NCBI RefSeq assembly: GCF_030519355.1
Contig: NZ_JAUMKC010000024.1
Location: forward strand, 1 to 64,000
From: Mucilaginibacter sp. L3T2-6
GTDB taxonomy: Bacteria; Bacteroidota; Bacteroidia; Sphingobacteriales; Sphingobacteriaceae
Length of the DNA stretch: 64,000 bases
Direction of reading: 5' to 3'
The position numbers and the translations under genes were made by a program. Under the pieces are notes generated by a model. The model did not search any database. It was not told the DNA's origin and saw only the letters and a list, made by a program, of their open reading frames with translations. Shown piece after piece: positions 27,256 to 34,628 of this stretch. The first letter of the stretch is position 1. Each line of letters begins with the position of its first letter.

Positions 27256-27371
27256 GTTAGTCCGGACTTATAATATTTATAATCCCGGACTACAATAATG
27301 AGGATTTGTAATCCCGGTCCGTTACAAATCAACCAAAATTTGATCGAGGATTGCAAATCCCGACCAACGGG
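27256..27371 (-). repeat. palindromic element, copy 1
   Basis: This 116-bp copy starts GTTAGTCCGGA and ends CAACGGG. It contains GGATT-TGT-AATCC and GGATT-GCA-AATCC hairpins and an outer GTCCGG/CCGGAC pair. It matches copy 2 (28792-28922) but has a shorter centre. The minus strand stays open across it and is part of an ORF (27246-27440) that I do not regard as a normal gene. Confidence 0.8.
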
Positions 27372-27611
27372 AAAAGGCATTACAAACGCATAAGCAGCAC
27401 TTATTAGCGCTTGTTCTTCCCTTATATCAAATATAGTCAATTGCGAGCGAAGAATAGATCACTTGCTGAAAACGAAAAACTTTGTGCATTAAAAATCTTA
27501 AATTTCCATTTCCAAAATATGCTGATTGCAAACGACGAAACAGCATTGTCAGTATAATCAGGATTTAATAGTAGACACAGTCTACGGACAGCCGGTCAGA
27601 ATACTGCAATT

Positions 27612-27782
27612 CTATCGATTTTTATAATATATAGATGTTAAAATTAAAATAATTGCAAAAGAATCTCTAAATATCCACCAATATTGCGGCTGGCTAGAAC
27701 TCAGAAAATCAAAATATATCATAACAACCAAGAATAAACCGCTAGTAATAACCAAAAATAAATTCGCTTTTGTCACTTTCAT
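27612..27782 (-). CDS. small two-helix membrane protein
   Basis: This is a 56-residue open frame with a clear design: a short basic start MKVTKAN, a first hydrophobic helix LFLVITSGLFLVVMIYF, a polar loop with QPQYWW, a second hydrophobic helix SFAIILILTSIYY and a basic end KNR. The ATG follows an A-rich leader (AAACAAA). I do not recognise a family. Its place in the RHS-like accessory island makes a small immunity or toxin-like membrane peptide possible, but that is only inference. Confidence 0.5.
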   Translation of the reverse strand: MKVTKANLFLVITSGLFLVVMIYFDFLSSSQPQYWWIFRDSFAIILILTSIYYKNR

Positions 27783-27860
27783 TTTGTTTAACTTGAAATT
27801 TCATTTTTCCCGTTGCGGGGCGGCTTGGTATTCCGTTTGGTTTGCTTTTTTCTTTGTCAG

Positions 27861-28622
27861 CTATTTCAATAGTATAACTTTTGACGAAGCATCTACATTA
27901 CCACAATAAGACCTGCACTTACCCAACGATTTATCGGGCGCAAAATCAATTACTAGCTTCGTACTATCCTGCTTTGACAAGCTACAGATAAGATACTTGT
28001 CCAAGTAAGTCAAGTTCTTCTTTTTGCCTTTACTTAAATATGTAATTCTAAAACTGCTTTGACTTTTAAAGTCCAAGGCCGTTTTAATTAAGCTCAAACC
28101 ATCTATAAAATACGCGTAATTATTCATAATTAATGGATTGCATGTGTTTTTAAGCTGTCTTGCGAAAGCTTTAACCGAGTTGTTACTTAAGTTCAGTATA
28201 TATCCGTTACCTTCATTATTACCATCCTCATCAACATATGTAAAAATTGAAAACAGTAGGTAATTTTTATCAAAAAAGACTTTACTTATTCCTTTAATAT
28301 GTTTTTTCGACAATATCATTTTACCTTTTATCGTAACCAAATAAGGTATAAGAGTCTTCCGATTCCTCTTTTACAATTAGCTTTATTCCTTTAGAGGTTA
28401 TATTCAATGTATTATTATCATCGAAGTCAAGTACTTTAATTCCACTGAAATTTGTAAGGTTAAAGGTCGAAGTATCTTTACCATTAGGAAAACCAAGTGC
28501 ACTTAAAGAACACATCGGGAATTTTTAATTATAAACCTATTCTTTAACGAATTGCCTTGGGCTATTACACTATAAAGCACCAATACCCCCAATGCAATTC
28601 CTAATTTTTTACTACTCATCAT
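27861..28622 (-). pseudogene. secreted protein gene broken by two frameshifts
   Basis: Three open pieces on the minus strand appear to belong to one gene. The first starts with ATG at 28622 and gives a signal peptide (MSSKKLGIALGVLVLYSVIA then QGN), stopping at 28503. The second covers 28515-28321 in another frame (includes FNLTNFSGIKVLDFDDNNTLNI). The third covers 28340-27861 in the first frame again (includes GKMILSKKHIKGISKVFFD). Two compensating one-base changes, real or sequencing errors, would restore a protein of roughly 250 residues. The repaired product would be exported and has no family I recognise. A Cys pair near the end (CRSYCG) may form a disulfide. Confidence 0.5.
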
Positions 28623-28643
28623 CCTTTCTCTTTTTATCCTGTA

Positions 28644-28907
28644 TCATTTAAGATAATCTCTTATTGCTTGAACTTCGCTGTCGGACAATCTGGTCCCATG
28701 AACTGTAACATCCGTTCCATTAACATTAACTGTTAACGTTACGTCTGTTTCTTTATTGGGGTCATATATTGGTAAACCATTAACTCCCTCCGTTAGTCCG
28801 GATTTATAATCCCCGGACTGCAATAACGGGGATTTGTAATCCCGGTACGCAATGTATTTAAAATCTCGCTGATTACAAATCAACCAAAATTTGATCTGGG
28901 ATTGCAA
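28644..28907 (-). CDS. ORF made partly of palindromic repeat
   Basis: This is an 87-residue frame whose first 40 or so residues (containing QIKFWLICN and RDYKS) come from palindromic repeat copy 2. The remaining 47 residues (GVNGLPIYDPNKETDVTLTV, NVNGTDVTVHG, LSDSEVQAIRDYLK) look like ordinary protein sequence. The start codon lies inside the repeat, so the original gene start may be lost. It ends 22 bases before the broken secreted-protein gene. It may be a fragment of a larger RHS-type or surface protein. Confidence 0.35.
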   Translation of the reverse strand: MQSQIKFWLICNQRDFKYIAYRDYKSPLLQSGDYKSGLTEGVNGLPIYDPNKETDVTLTVNVNGTDVTVHGTRLSDSEVQAIRDYLK

Positions 28908-28922
28908 ATCCCAGCCAACGGG
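28792..28922 (-). repeat. palindromic element, copy 2
   Basis: This 131-bp copy runs from GTTAGTCCGGA to CAACGGG. It has three successive hairpins with the same core: GGATT-TAT-AATCC inside GTCC/GGAC arms, GGGATT-TGT-AATCCC, and the perfect CTGGGATT-GCA-AATCCCAG. A smaller CAAAT/ATTTG pair lies between the last two. The minus strand is open throughout and reads DYKSGLT at its end. A short coding-like remnant (28940-29020, reading INPYAFADSIKTKK) follows upstream. Confidence 0.8.
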
Positions 28923-29040
28923 AGGTTTTGTCGGTTTATTTAACCTTGTTTTTTCTTCGTTTTTACAGTTGCCTTTTTAGTTTTTATACTATCGGCAAAA
29001 GCGTAGGGGTTGATCTGTCGCGATTAGAAAACTATTTTTT

Positions 29041-29646
29041 TTAATGAAGTATACTTTCTATATGCTTTTTTATGTGCTTAATTAATGTAGCGGTACTTTG
29101 ATAACCAACGTCAAAAGAAGATACTATTTTAATATTCTTTATCAATTGCATAAATGTTTCTTCACCTAAATATCCTGTTAACGCAATATCAATAGCTGTA
29201 TTAATAGTATCATTGTCACCATCAACGGCATCAATCATAATATCCATATCAAAAGTTTCATCCTGAAATTCATATAAGATATATTTCCAATTATTACTAT
29301 CCACTAAAATCTCTTTTCCCATTTCATTCCTCATTTTCCATATTCCTTGCCAATCACTTTTTGGTGGCTTCGAAGGCAGAAAATGCCAACCAGCGCATTT
29401 AGGCGCATTTTTAACAAACTCACGGGTAAATTCTAACTTAGCAGTATCCAAGTTTGGAGAAATTGTGAAATAATATGTCTCCTCTTTCCATGGGCCTATT
29501 TCCCAATCAAAGCGGCCAAACTTATTTATACGACTATCTATTTGATATATCAAATCACTCCTTGTCGGGTCGACTAATAAATCTTTTGAGACCGATTTAA
29601 ACCAGTCCCAAAACTTAATTAAACTATCTGAATCTATTTTTTCCAA
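29041..29646 (-). CDS. hypothetical protein, possible RHS-linked immunity protein
   Basis: This is a 201-residue soluble, acidic and tryptophan-rich protein. It contains SLIKFWDWFKSVSKDLL, INKFGRFDWEIGPWK, CAGWHFLPSKPPKSDWQGIW and FDMDIMIDAVDGDNDTINTAIDIALTGYLGEE. There is no signal peptide or membrane segment. It starts 25 bases downstream of the stop of an RHS-core tip, the usual place for the immunity gene of a polymorphic toxin. I recognise no named family, so immunity function is inferred from position and from the cytosolic acidic character. Codon use is AT-rich compared with the core genes. Confidence 0.6.
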   Translation of the reverse strand: MEKIDSDSLIKFWDWFKSVSKDLLVDPTRSDLIYQIDSRINKFGRFDWEIGPWKEETYYFTISPNLDTAKLEFTREFVKNAPKCAGWHFLPSKPPKSDWQGIWKMRNEMGKEILVDSNNWKYILYEFQDETFDMDIMIDAVDGDNDTINTAIDIALTGYLGEETFMQLIKNIKIVSSFDVGYQSTATLIKHIKKHIESILH

Positions 29647-29670
29647 AGTATTTTTATTTAGCTTAATTAA

Positions 29671-29904
29671 CTATAAACTTGTTTTACCGGTCTTTGCATC
29701 TTGCTCTAATGTAAAGTATTTCGCTTCCTCTCTATCTAAATCTATACTAGCTATTGGACTATTACTTGCAAACTGATATGGGGTTAGTTCAGGATACTTG
29801 ACTGTTAGCTGATCTACGCTTAAAAACCTCCCTACTCTCGCATCATATATCCTCGCCCCATAATCATATTGGCCGAACTCCCCGGGTTCGTCCGATAATA
29901 AACC
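29671..29904 (-). pseudogene. orphan RHS repeat-associated core tip
   Basis: Without any start codon, the minus strand encodes 77 residues. They include FGQYDYGARIYDARVGRFLS, then VDQLTVKYPELTPYQFASNS and PIASIDLD, the hallmark end of the RHS repeat-associated core domain that normally precedes a variable toxin. The reading ends with EAKYFTLEQDAKTGKTSL and a stop, so at most a few residues of tip remain. The fragment begins directly after the TAA of the DUF6263 gene and in its frame. The RHS shell is absent, so this is a displaced tip rather than a working toxin. Confidence 0.8.
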
Positions 29905-30831
29905 TTACTTCCCGCTCGTAGTTATATCACCAATTATCGACATTGGGAATTTGATACCGCCGGGAATTTTGGGCGAATCCTTAATGTCAGCTATGCCGTC
30001 GATTGTTTTGGTTATCTTTACCTCTATCAGCCAGCACGTGTTTTTGTCGAGTTTAAGATCGGTTGTTGATTTACCTTTTATATCGATAAAACGCATCTCC
30101 ATCCCGTTTGCCGATCGGTAACCCGGGTTGGCCGAAACCGCGCCCACTGTGGCATCGCCATGTATAACATAAGCATCGTTAGTTACTGCGTTGAGTGCGT
30201 AGGTCGTGTTAACCTTTGCCGCCATGCCCGACGACTCTAAAACGGTGGACGCCGTCCATGTGTCATTTAAACCAACCTTTTTTACCGGAAACATAGCAAA
30301 GGCATCCTGGAAAGCCCCTTTAAGAGATTTTTCGCCGAACGATTGCGCCATTTGTGTTTTAAATTGCGCCTTTTGTGCATCGGTAGCCTCGGGGACATTT
30401 GCAGTCATATTCTCGTATAGTTTCTCCATGCCGGTTACCGAGAGCACTTTCCCGGTCCGCGTAATCGACATATAGAAAGGCACATTTATTACACTTGCCA
30501 TTAGCTTATCCAGCAGGCTGTTTCCACCGCCACCTGCTGAGTTCATATTTACATGCATGGCCCCAACTTTCATACTTACAGAAAGACTGGCATATTTTAC
30601 TTCCATATCATAAACAGAATCTTTAATCGCTGTTACCTTGTGGGCGATCCGGCCACCCATTATCATTTCGATGGTTTGCTTTTGGCCGGTTATATCCTGT
30701 ATTATAGTAAGGCTGCTGCTGCTGTTGAGGTAATAGGTGCTGTCTTTCTGGAGGTTAAGCGCCAGTTTAAATTTTTGTGCGAAAGTGCTAACGCTGATCA
30801 GCAGCAACGCCGGGAGTATAAGGTTTTTCAT
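29905..30831 (-). CDS. DUF6263 family exported protein
   Basis: This is a 308-residue secreted or periplasmic protein with signal peptide MKNLILPALLLISVSTFAQ. The remainder is beta-rich with no catalytic motif: KFKLALNLQKDSTYYLNSSS at the start, a glycine-rich SAGGGGNS loop near residue 100, and FPVKKVGLNDTWTAST near 205. The family is typical of Bacteroidota and of unknown function. The gene looks complete (ending IIGDITTSGK). It is followed in the same frame by an RHS tip, and a remnant of a second copy lies 2.7 kb away. Confidence 0.75.
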   Translation of the reverse strand: MKNLILPALLLISVSTFAQKFKLALNLQKDSTYYLNSSSSLTIIQDITGQKQTIEMIMGGRIAHKVTAIKDSVYDMEVKYASLSVSMKVGAMHVNMNSAGGGGNSLLDKLMASVINVPFYMSITRTGKVLSVTGMEKLYENMTANVPEATDAQKAQFKTQMAQSFGEKSLKGAFQDAFAMFPVKKVGLNDTWTASTVLESSGMAAKVNTTYALNAVTNDAYVIHGDATVGAVSANPGYRSANGMEMRFIDIKGKSTTDLKLDKNTCWLIEVKITKTIDGIADIKDSPKIPGGIKFPMSIIGDITTSGK

Positions 30832-30999
30832 TTAAGGATGAAGATGGGGAAAATTTTGGCAGCGGGCGTATAATTTTATTGAAAAACTTTTTCCCTTTTG
30901 CGCGGGTATGAAGGGCCGCCCGGGCGCAATGGCTTATCGTGACACCCAAGGCACTATGGTGTACCTTGCTTACGGCTCTGTCGATTTCCCTAAAACACA

Positions 31000-31028
31000 G
31001 TAGCCCGCTTGTTTTGTAAGCGCGCTAC
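31000..31028. terminator. stem-loop in the gap after the Cys-rich gene
   Basis: GTAGCCCGCTT (31000-31010) pairs with AAGCGCGCTAC (31018-31028) with one mismatch and a 7-base loop. On the minus strand it is followed by TGTGTTTTAG, which would suit a weak terminator for the gene ending at 31198. The rest of 30832-31197 shows no convincing gene, only a short coding-like run interrupted by stops. Confidence 0.4.
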
Positions 31029-31197
31029 GGGTTTTGTTCTCCTGCATTTTCTCTAACTGTCCTGCGTAGCTCGGGTAGCTTTGCGCTTTGGCCAGCCCGA
31101 CATAACGCGCGCTTGAATGAGAGTTACCATGGGTATGGCGCTTTCCGCAGCAGAGCTCCGGTTGTTCCAGTCCGCCACAATAAGACGCTTAATCTTG

Positions 31198-31542
31198 TTA
31201 TCCCGATAAAATAACGTAATCCCCCTCGTTAGCCGAAGACAAATAGTGTTCATACGATTCCATCGCCCGAGACACTTGAATAACATCTTTTTTAATAATT
31301 ATGTCATATTCCTTTAAATTTTCGGTATTGCAAAATGGACAGACCGCCTCTTCTGCTAAACCATAAACTTTGACTAAAGGCAGATTGGGTATGCCCTTGT
31401 CATTTCCTCCCCATCTAATGGTATCGCCGATTTTATATCGGAATAACCAAGTGTCCCCAAAGCTAAATTGTATACTGATTTTAATTCGTTTATTGCAATT
31501 TACGCAAACAATGGCTTCCTGTAAAATATTATACATTCCCAT
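31198..31542 (-). CDS. small protein with two CxxC motifs (zinc-ribbon-like)
   Basis: This is a 114-residue cytosolic protein. Two cysteine pairs, CVNC (about residues 13-16) and CPFC (about 68-71), could bind one zinc ion. Between them are beta-rich segments ISIQFSFGDTWLFRYKIGDTIRW and VKVYGLAEEAVCPF. There is no signal peptide. It lies at the edge of the RHS-like accessory island, where small unique proteins of this kind are often immunity genes, but no partner toxin is present. I do not recognise a family. Confidence 0.55.
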   Translation of the reverse strand: MGMYNILQEAIVCVNCNKRIKISIQFSFGDTWLFRYKIGDTIRWGGNDKGIPNLPLVKVYGLAEEAVCPFCNTENLKEYDIIIKKDVIQVSRAMESYEHYLSSANEGDYVILSG

Positions 31543-31867
31543 ATTAAAATGCTGATTGGTCCTCCGGACTGCAAAATAGGGATTTGTAATTTCCCATCCT
31601 GATTCAAATTGAGCAACGTGTAACTTAGACCTAAATTCACCAAGCGTCCTGCTTGCGACGCACGATTGACTTGGTTATGCTATCAAAATGTCGTTCAATT
31701 AGTTTCGGGATTATGCGACAGGTGCTGCAATTTGGGCCACGGTAATGTTTTAGATAGCTAAATTGGAAGCTAAATATTGGGGGGGCTGATTAATAATGTT
31801 AAACCTGGCCGGAAAAGAGGAGAGCCCGGCCCCGGCGCAAAGCCGGTCTTCCTAATCTAACAAATAT
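31543..31867. other. gap with partial palindromic element (copy 3)
   Basis: About 31565-31600 reads CTCCGGACTGC then GGGATTTGTAATTTCCC, a truncated relative of the palindromic elements at 27256 and 28792. The rest, up to the bshA stop, contains no gene that I can support. Near 31800-31855 there is a GC-rich run (AGAGCCCGGCCCCGGC) without a clear hairpin. Confidence 0.5.
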
Positions 31868-33007
31868 TTACGCTTTCTCTTTTAGCTTTTCCAGCACTTC
31901 CAGGTAATAATTCTCGTACACCGGGAGAATGTTCGCCAAATCAAACTTTTTCGCGCGTGCCAGGGCGTTTTCCTTAAAAGTTTTCAGGCGTTCGTCGTCC
32001 TCCAGGATGTAGATAGCTTTTTCAGCCATGCCGTTAACATCCCCCACGTTTTTTAAGAACCCGGTCTCGCCATCTGCATTCAGTTCAGGCAAACCTCCCG
32101 CGTTGGAACTGATAACAGGCACTTTACAGGCCATTGCCTCAAGTGCGGCCAGGCCGAAGCTCTCCGACTCCGAGGGCATAAGGAATAGATCCGATACGGA
32201 TAGTATTTCTTCAATGGCATCCTGCTTACCTAAAAAGCGTACCTCGTCGCAAACATTCAGGTCGCGGGCCAGCTGTTCGCATTGCGACCGCTCCACGCCG
32301 TCGCCAACCATCAGCAGTTTAGCCGGTATTTTCTCAACTATTTTAGCAAATATCCTGATGACATCGGCAGTGCGCTTTACCTTGCGGAAGTTAGACGTAT
32401 GGATGATGATCTTTTCGCCATTCGGCGCAATGGCTTTCTTGAAATGGTCTTTGGGCTTCAGGTTAAAGCGGTTAAGGTCGATAAAGTTGGGGATCACCCG
32501 GATATCATTCTCTATCTCAAAAAAGTCAAAAGTATCGTTGCGCAAATGTTCAGATACGGCCGTAACCCCGTCTGATTTATTAATGGAAAAGGTAACTACC
32601 GGCTTAAAAGTGCGGTCTTTGCCAACCAGCGTTATATCGGTGCCGTGCAGGGTGGTAACTACAGGTATATAAATACCATAGGTCATCAGTATTTGCTTAG
32701 CCATAAAAGCAGCCGAAGCGTGCGGAATAGCGTAATGTACATGCAGCAGGTCTAATTTTTCAAACCGTACAACATCAACCAGCCGGCTTGCCAGCGCAAG
32801 TTCATAAGGCGGAAAGTCGAACAAAGGATAGTTGGAAACAGATACTTCGTGATAAAAAAGGTTTTCCGAAAACAGGTCGAGCCGGGCGGGCTGGTTATAA
32901 GTAACAAAGTGTACCTGGTGACCGCGATCGGCAAGCGCCTTGCCCAGCTCGGTGGCTACAACCCCGCTTCCGCCAAAGGTTGGATAGCAAACTATTCCAA
33001 TTTTCAT
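31868..33007 (-). CDS. bshA: N-acetyl-alpha-D-glucosaminyl L-malate synthase
   Basis: BshA joins UDP-GlcNAc and L-malate in the first step of bacillithiol synthesis, the low-molecular-weight thiol of many Firmicutes and Bacteroidota. It is a GT4-type glycosyltransferase of 379 residues. The N-terminus IGIVCYPTFGGSGVVATELGKALA-like segment, HVHYAIPHASAAFMAKQI, VVTTLHGTDITLVGKD and FLMPSESESFGLAALEAMAC (the EX7E nucleotide-binding motif) are typical of BshA. The genes bshB and bshC are not in the window. It stands alone on the minus strand. Confidence 0.93.
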   Translation of the reverse strand: MKIGIVCYPTFGGSGVVATELGKALADRGHQVHFVTYNQPARLDLFSENLFYHEVSVSNYPLFDFPPYELALASRLVDVVRFEKLDLLHVHYAIPHASAAFMAKQILMTYGIYIPVVTTLHGTDITLVGKDRTFKPVVTFSINKSDGVTAVSEHLRNDTFDFFEIENDIRVIPNFIDLNRFNLKPKDHFKKAIAPNGEKIIIHTSNFRKVKRTADVIRIFAKIVEKIPAKLLMVGDGVERSQCEQLARDLNVCDEVRFLGKQDAIEEILSVSDLFLMPSESESFGLAALEAMACKVPVISSNAGGLPELNADGETGFLKNVGDVNGMAEKAIYILEDDERLKTFKENALARAKKFDLANILPVYENYYLEVLEKLKEKA

Positions 33008-33278
33008 TAAAGTTATTTAAGTGATAACGAACCGGCTTTAAGCGAATGTTTTGCCCAGGCTGATTTTTTATACAAGTTTAACAGCAATTTATTGGAATAG
33101 TGTTATGCGGATGTAAAATGATTGGAGCGGAGTGCAAAGTACTTCACATCATTTCGCTTCTAAGTTTGCTGCCTATCCGGATAAAAAAATTAAATTTCAT
33201 TTAATTTTCATCTTGATAAAATATTATATTTATAACATCGTTTAGTATCTGTATAAACCTAAAAAAAGAAGACCGCTT

Positions 33279-33473
33279 ATGGATGAAACTTTTACAACGA
33301 CTTTAAATTTACTGACTGACAAAGCCATGGTGAACGAGGAATTACAGGAGAACCTGGAAGGCGACGACTTGATGTTCTATCACTCATTACGGGCTGATCT
33401 GGACCTTCTCAAGAAGAACCCAAGGGTTCAAACTATCCACCACATTCTCGATTATTCAAAGAGCTTAAAGTAA
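33279..33473 (+). CDS. small conserved-looking hypothetical protein
   Basis: This is a 64-residue acidic helical protein, containing TDKAMVNEELQENLEGDDLMF and YHSLRADLDLLKKNPRVQTI. It has a good ATG preceded by an A/G-rich leader (AAAAAAAGAAGACC) and an AT-rich upstream region suited to a promoter. There is no signal peptide or membrane segment. I do not recognise a family. It is divergent from bshA and followed 237 bases later by nth. Confidence 0.55.
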   Translation: MDETFTTTLNLLTDKAMVNEELQENLEGDDLMFYHSLRADLDLLKKNPRVQTIHHILDYSKSLK

Positions 33474-33672
33474 CAGTATCTGCCACTTCACTGGTTCACG
33501 GGTCACAGCTGTTTCTAAAGGGAGGGTCTGCGGCTTGTGAACCTTTCTATTTTCCGGTAATTTGAGGGTGTTTAGCACCCTTAGCCGGTTAGCGCACATT
33601 TAGGGCAAATCCTTTTTCTGTATTTGTTATATATTGATGATTATTGCAAAATCTATCGTTGGCGTAAATAAC

Positions 33673-33713
33673 CAATGACTGATGACTAATGACCAGTGAC
33701 CAATGACCAATGA
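33673..33713 (+). repeat. tandem word-like repeat covering the nth start
   Basis: Six or so variants of a 7-base word (CAATGAC, TGATGAC, TAATGAC, CAGTGAC) run in tandem up to and over the nth start codon. Each copy brings an ATG or GTG, and successive copies fall in different reading frames. It is the most regular of the word-like repeats in this window. Confidence 0.6.
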
Positions 33714-34471
33714 CAAAGCAGGAACGCTATAAACATTTCGTAGAATATTTTTCAAAACACCAGCCCAACGCCGAAACCGAGCTGCATTACGGTAACCCGT
33801 TCCAGTTGCTCATAGCGGTTATTCTTTCGGCGCAATGTACCGATAAGCGCATTAACCAGGTTACTCCTGCTCTTTTTGAGCGGTACCCAACCCCTGAATC
33901 CCTGGCTAATTCAACGCCCGAAGAAGTTTTTACTTATATCCGCAGTGTAAGCTATCCCAACAATAAGGCGAAACATTTGGTAGGTATGGCCAAAATTTTG
34001 GTTGATGTTTTTAAGGGCGAGGTACCTTCAGCGGTAGAAGATCTGCAGAAGATGCCCGGAGTTGGCCGCAAGACAGCCAATGTAATTTCGTCGGTAGTTT
34101 TTGCTGCGCCGGCTATCGCCGTCGATACGCATGTGTTCCGCGTTTCCGGCCGCATTGGCCTTACTACAAAAGCCCGTACCCCTTTAGCTGTTGAAAAGCA
34201 GCTGATGGAGTTCCTGCCGAAAGAAACCCTTGGCGTCGCTCATCACTGGCTGATATTGCATGGCCGCTATATCTGTGTGGCCCGTAATCCTAAATGCGAA
34301 ATATGCCCCATCAGCTGGTTTTGCCGGTATTATGCCCGTACGCACACAGAAGCTTATTTATTAAAGGCGGAGACCGCGAGAATTAAAAAAGCGGAACAAC
34401 AAAAAAAGCTGGCTAAATTAAACAAGATAGCCAAGGAGTTGAAGAAAAGAAGTGTTGATAACAATGGTTGA
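33710..34471 (+). CDS. nth: endonuclease III
   Basis: Nth is a bifunctional DNA glycosylase/AP lyase that removes oxidised pyrimidines. The helix-hairpin-helix motif with catalytic lysine is MPGVGRKTANVI, and the catalytic aspartate lies in AVDTHVFRVSGRIGL. The iron-sulfur cluster cysteines follow the C-x6-C-x2-C-x5-C pattern in CVARNPKCEICPISWFC. At 253 residues it carries a lysine-rich C-terminal tail of about 40 residues beyond the E. coli length. The start ATG at 33710 is embedded in a tandem repeat full of ATGs, which makes initiation unusual. Confidence 0.93.
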   Translation: MTKQERYKHFVEYFSKHQPNAETELHYGNPFQLLIAVILSAQCTDKRINQVTPALFERYPTPESLANSTPEEVFTYIRSVSYPNNKAKHLVGMAKILVDVFKGEVPSAVEDLQKMPGVGRKTANVISSVVFAAPAIAVDTHVFRVSGRIGLTTKARTPLAVEKQLMEFLPKETLGVAHHWLILHGRYICVARNPKCEICPISWFCRYYARTHTEAYLLKAETARIKKAEQQKKLAKLNKIAKELKKRSVDNNG

Positions 34472-34603
34472 TTGAGTTGAATAAGTTTGCTAAGTTTATT
34501 TGTTGGAAAATGCGATCAATCGGCTAATCAAAACCTCATCACCACAACAACCAAACAAATTAAAATATTACTAAAAAAATTAGCATTTATCAAAAACAGT
34601 ATT

Positions 34604-34611
34604 TATATTTG
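34604..34611 (+). promoter_or_regulatory. -7 promoter box before recA
   Basis: TATATTTG matches the Bacteroidota -7 consensus TAnnTTTG and lies 18 bases before the recA ATG. A clear -33 TTTG partner was not seen, and no LexA-type SOS palindrome is apparent. Confidence 0.45.
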
Positions 34612-34628
34612 CCTATAGAATTTTTAAA

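Noticed and set aside
31053..31286. 77-residue frame overlapping the Cys-rich gene
   Set aside because: It overlaps the better frame at 31198-31542 and its tail looks like translated non-coding DNA.
32028..32672. 214-residue antisense frame within bshA
   Set aside because: It has Ser/Arg-rich shadow composition opposite a clear BshA coding sequence.
33673..33713. CRISPR-like array
   Set aside because: Units are only 7 bases with no spacers, and no cas genes are present.
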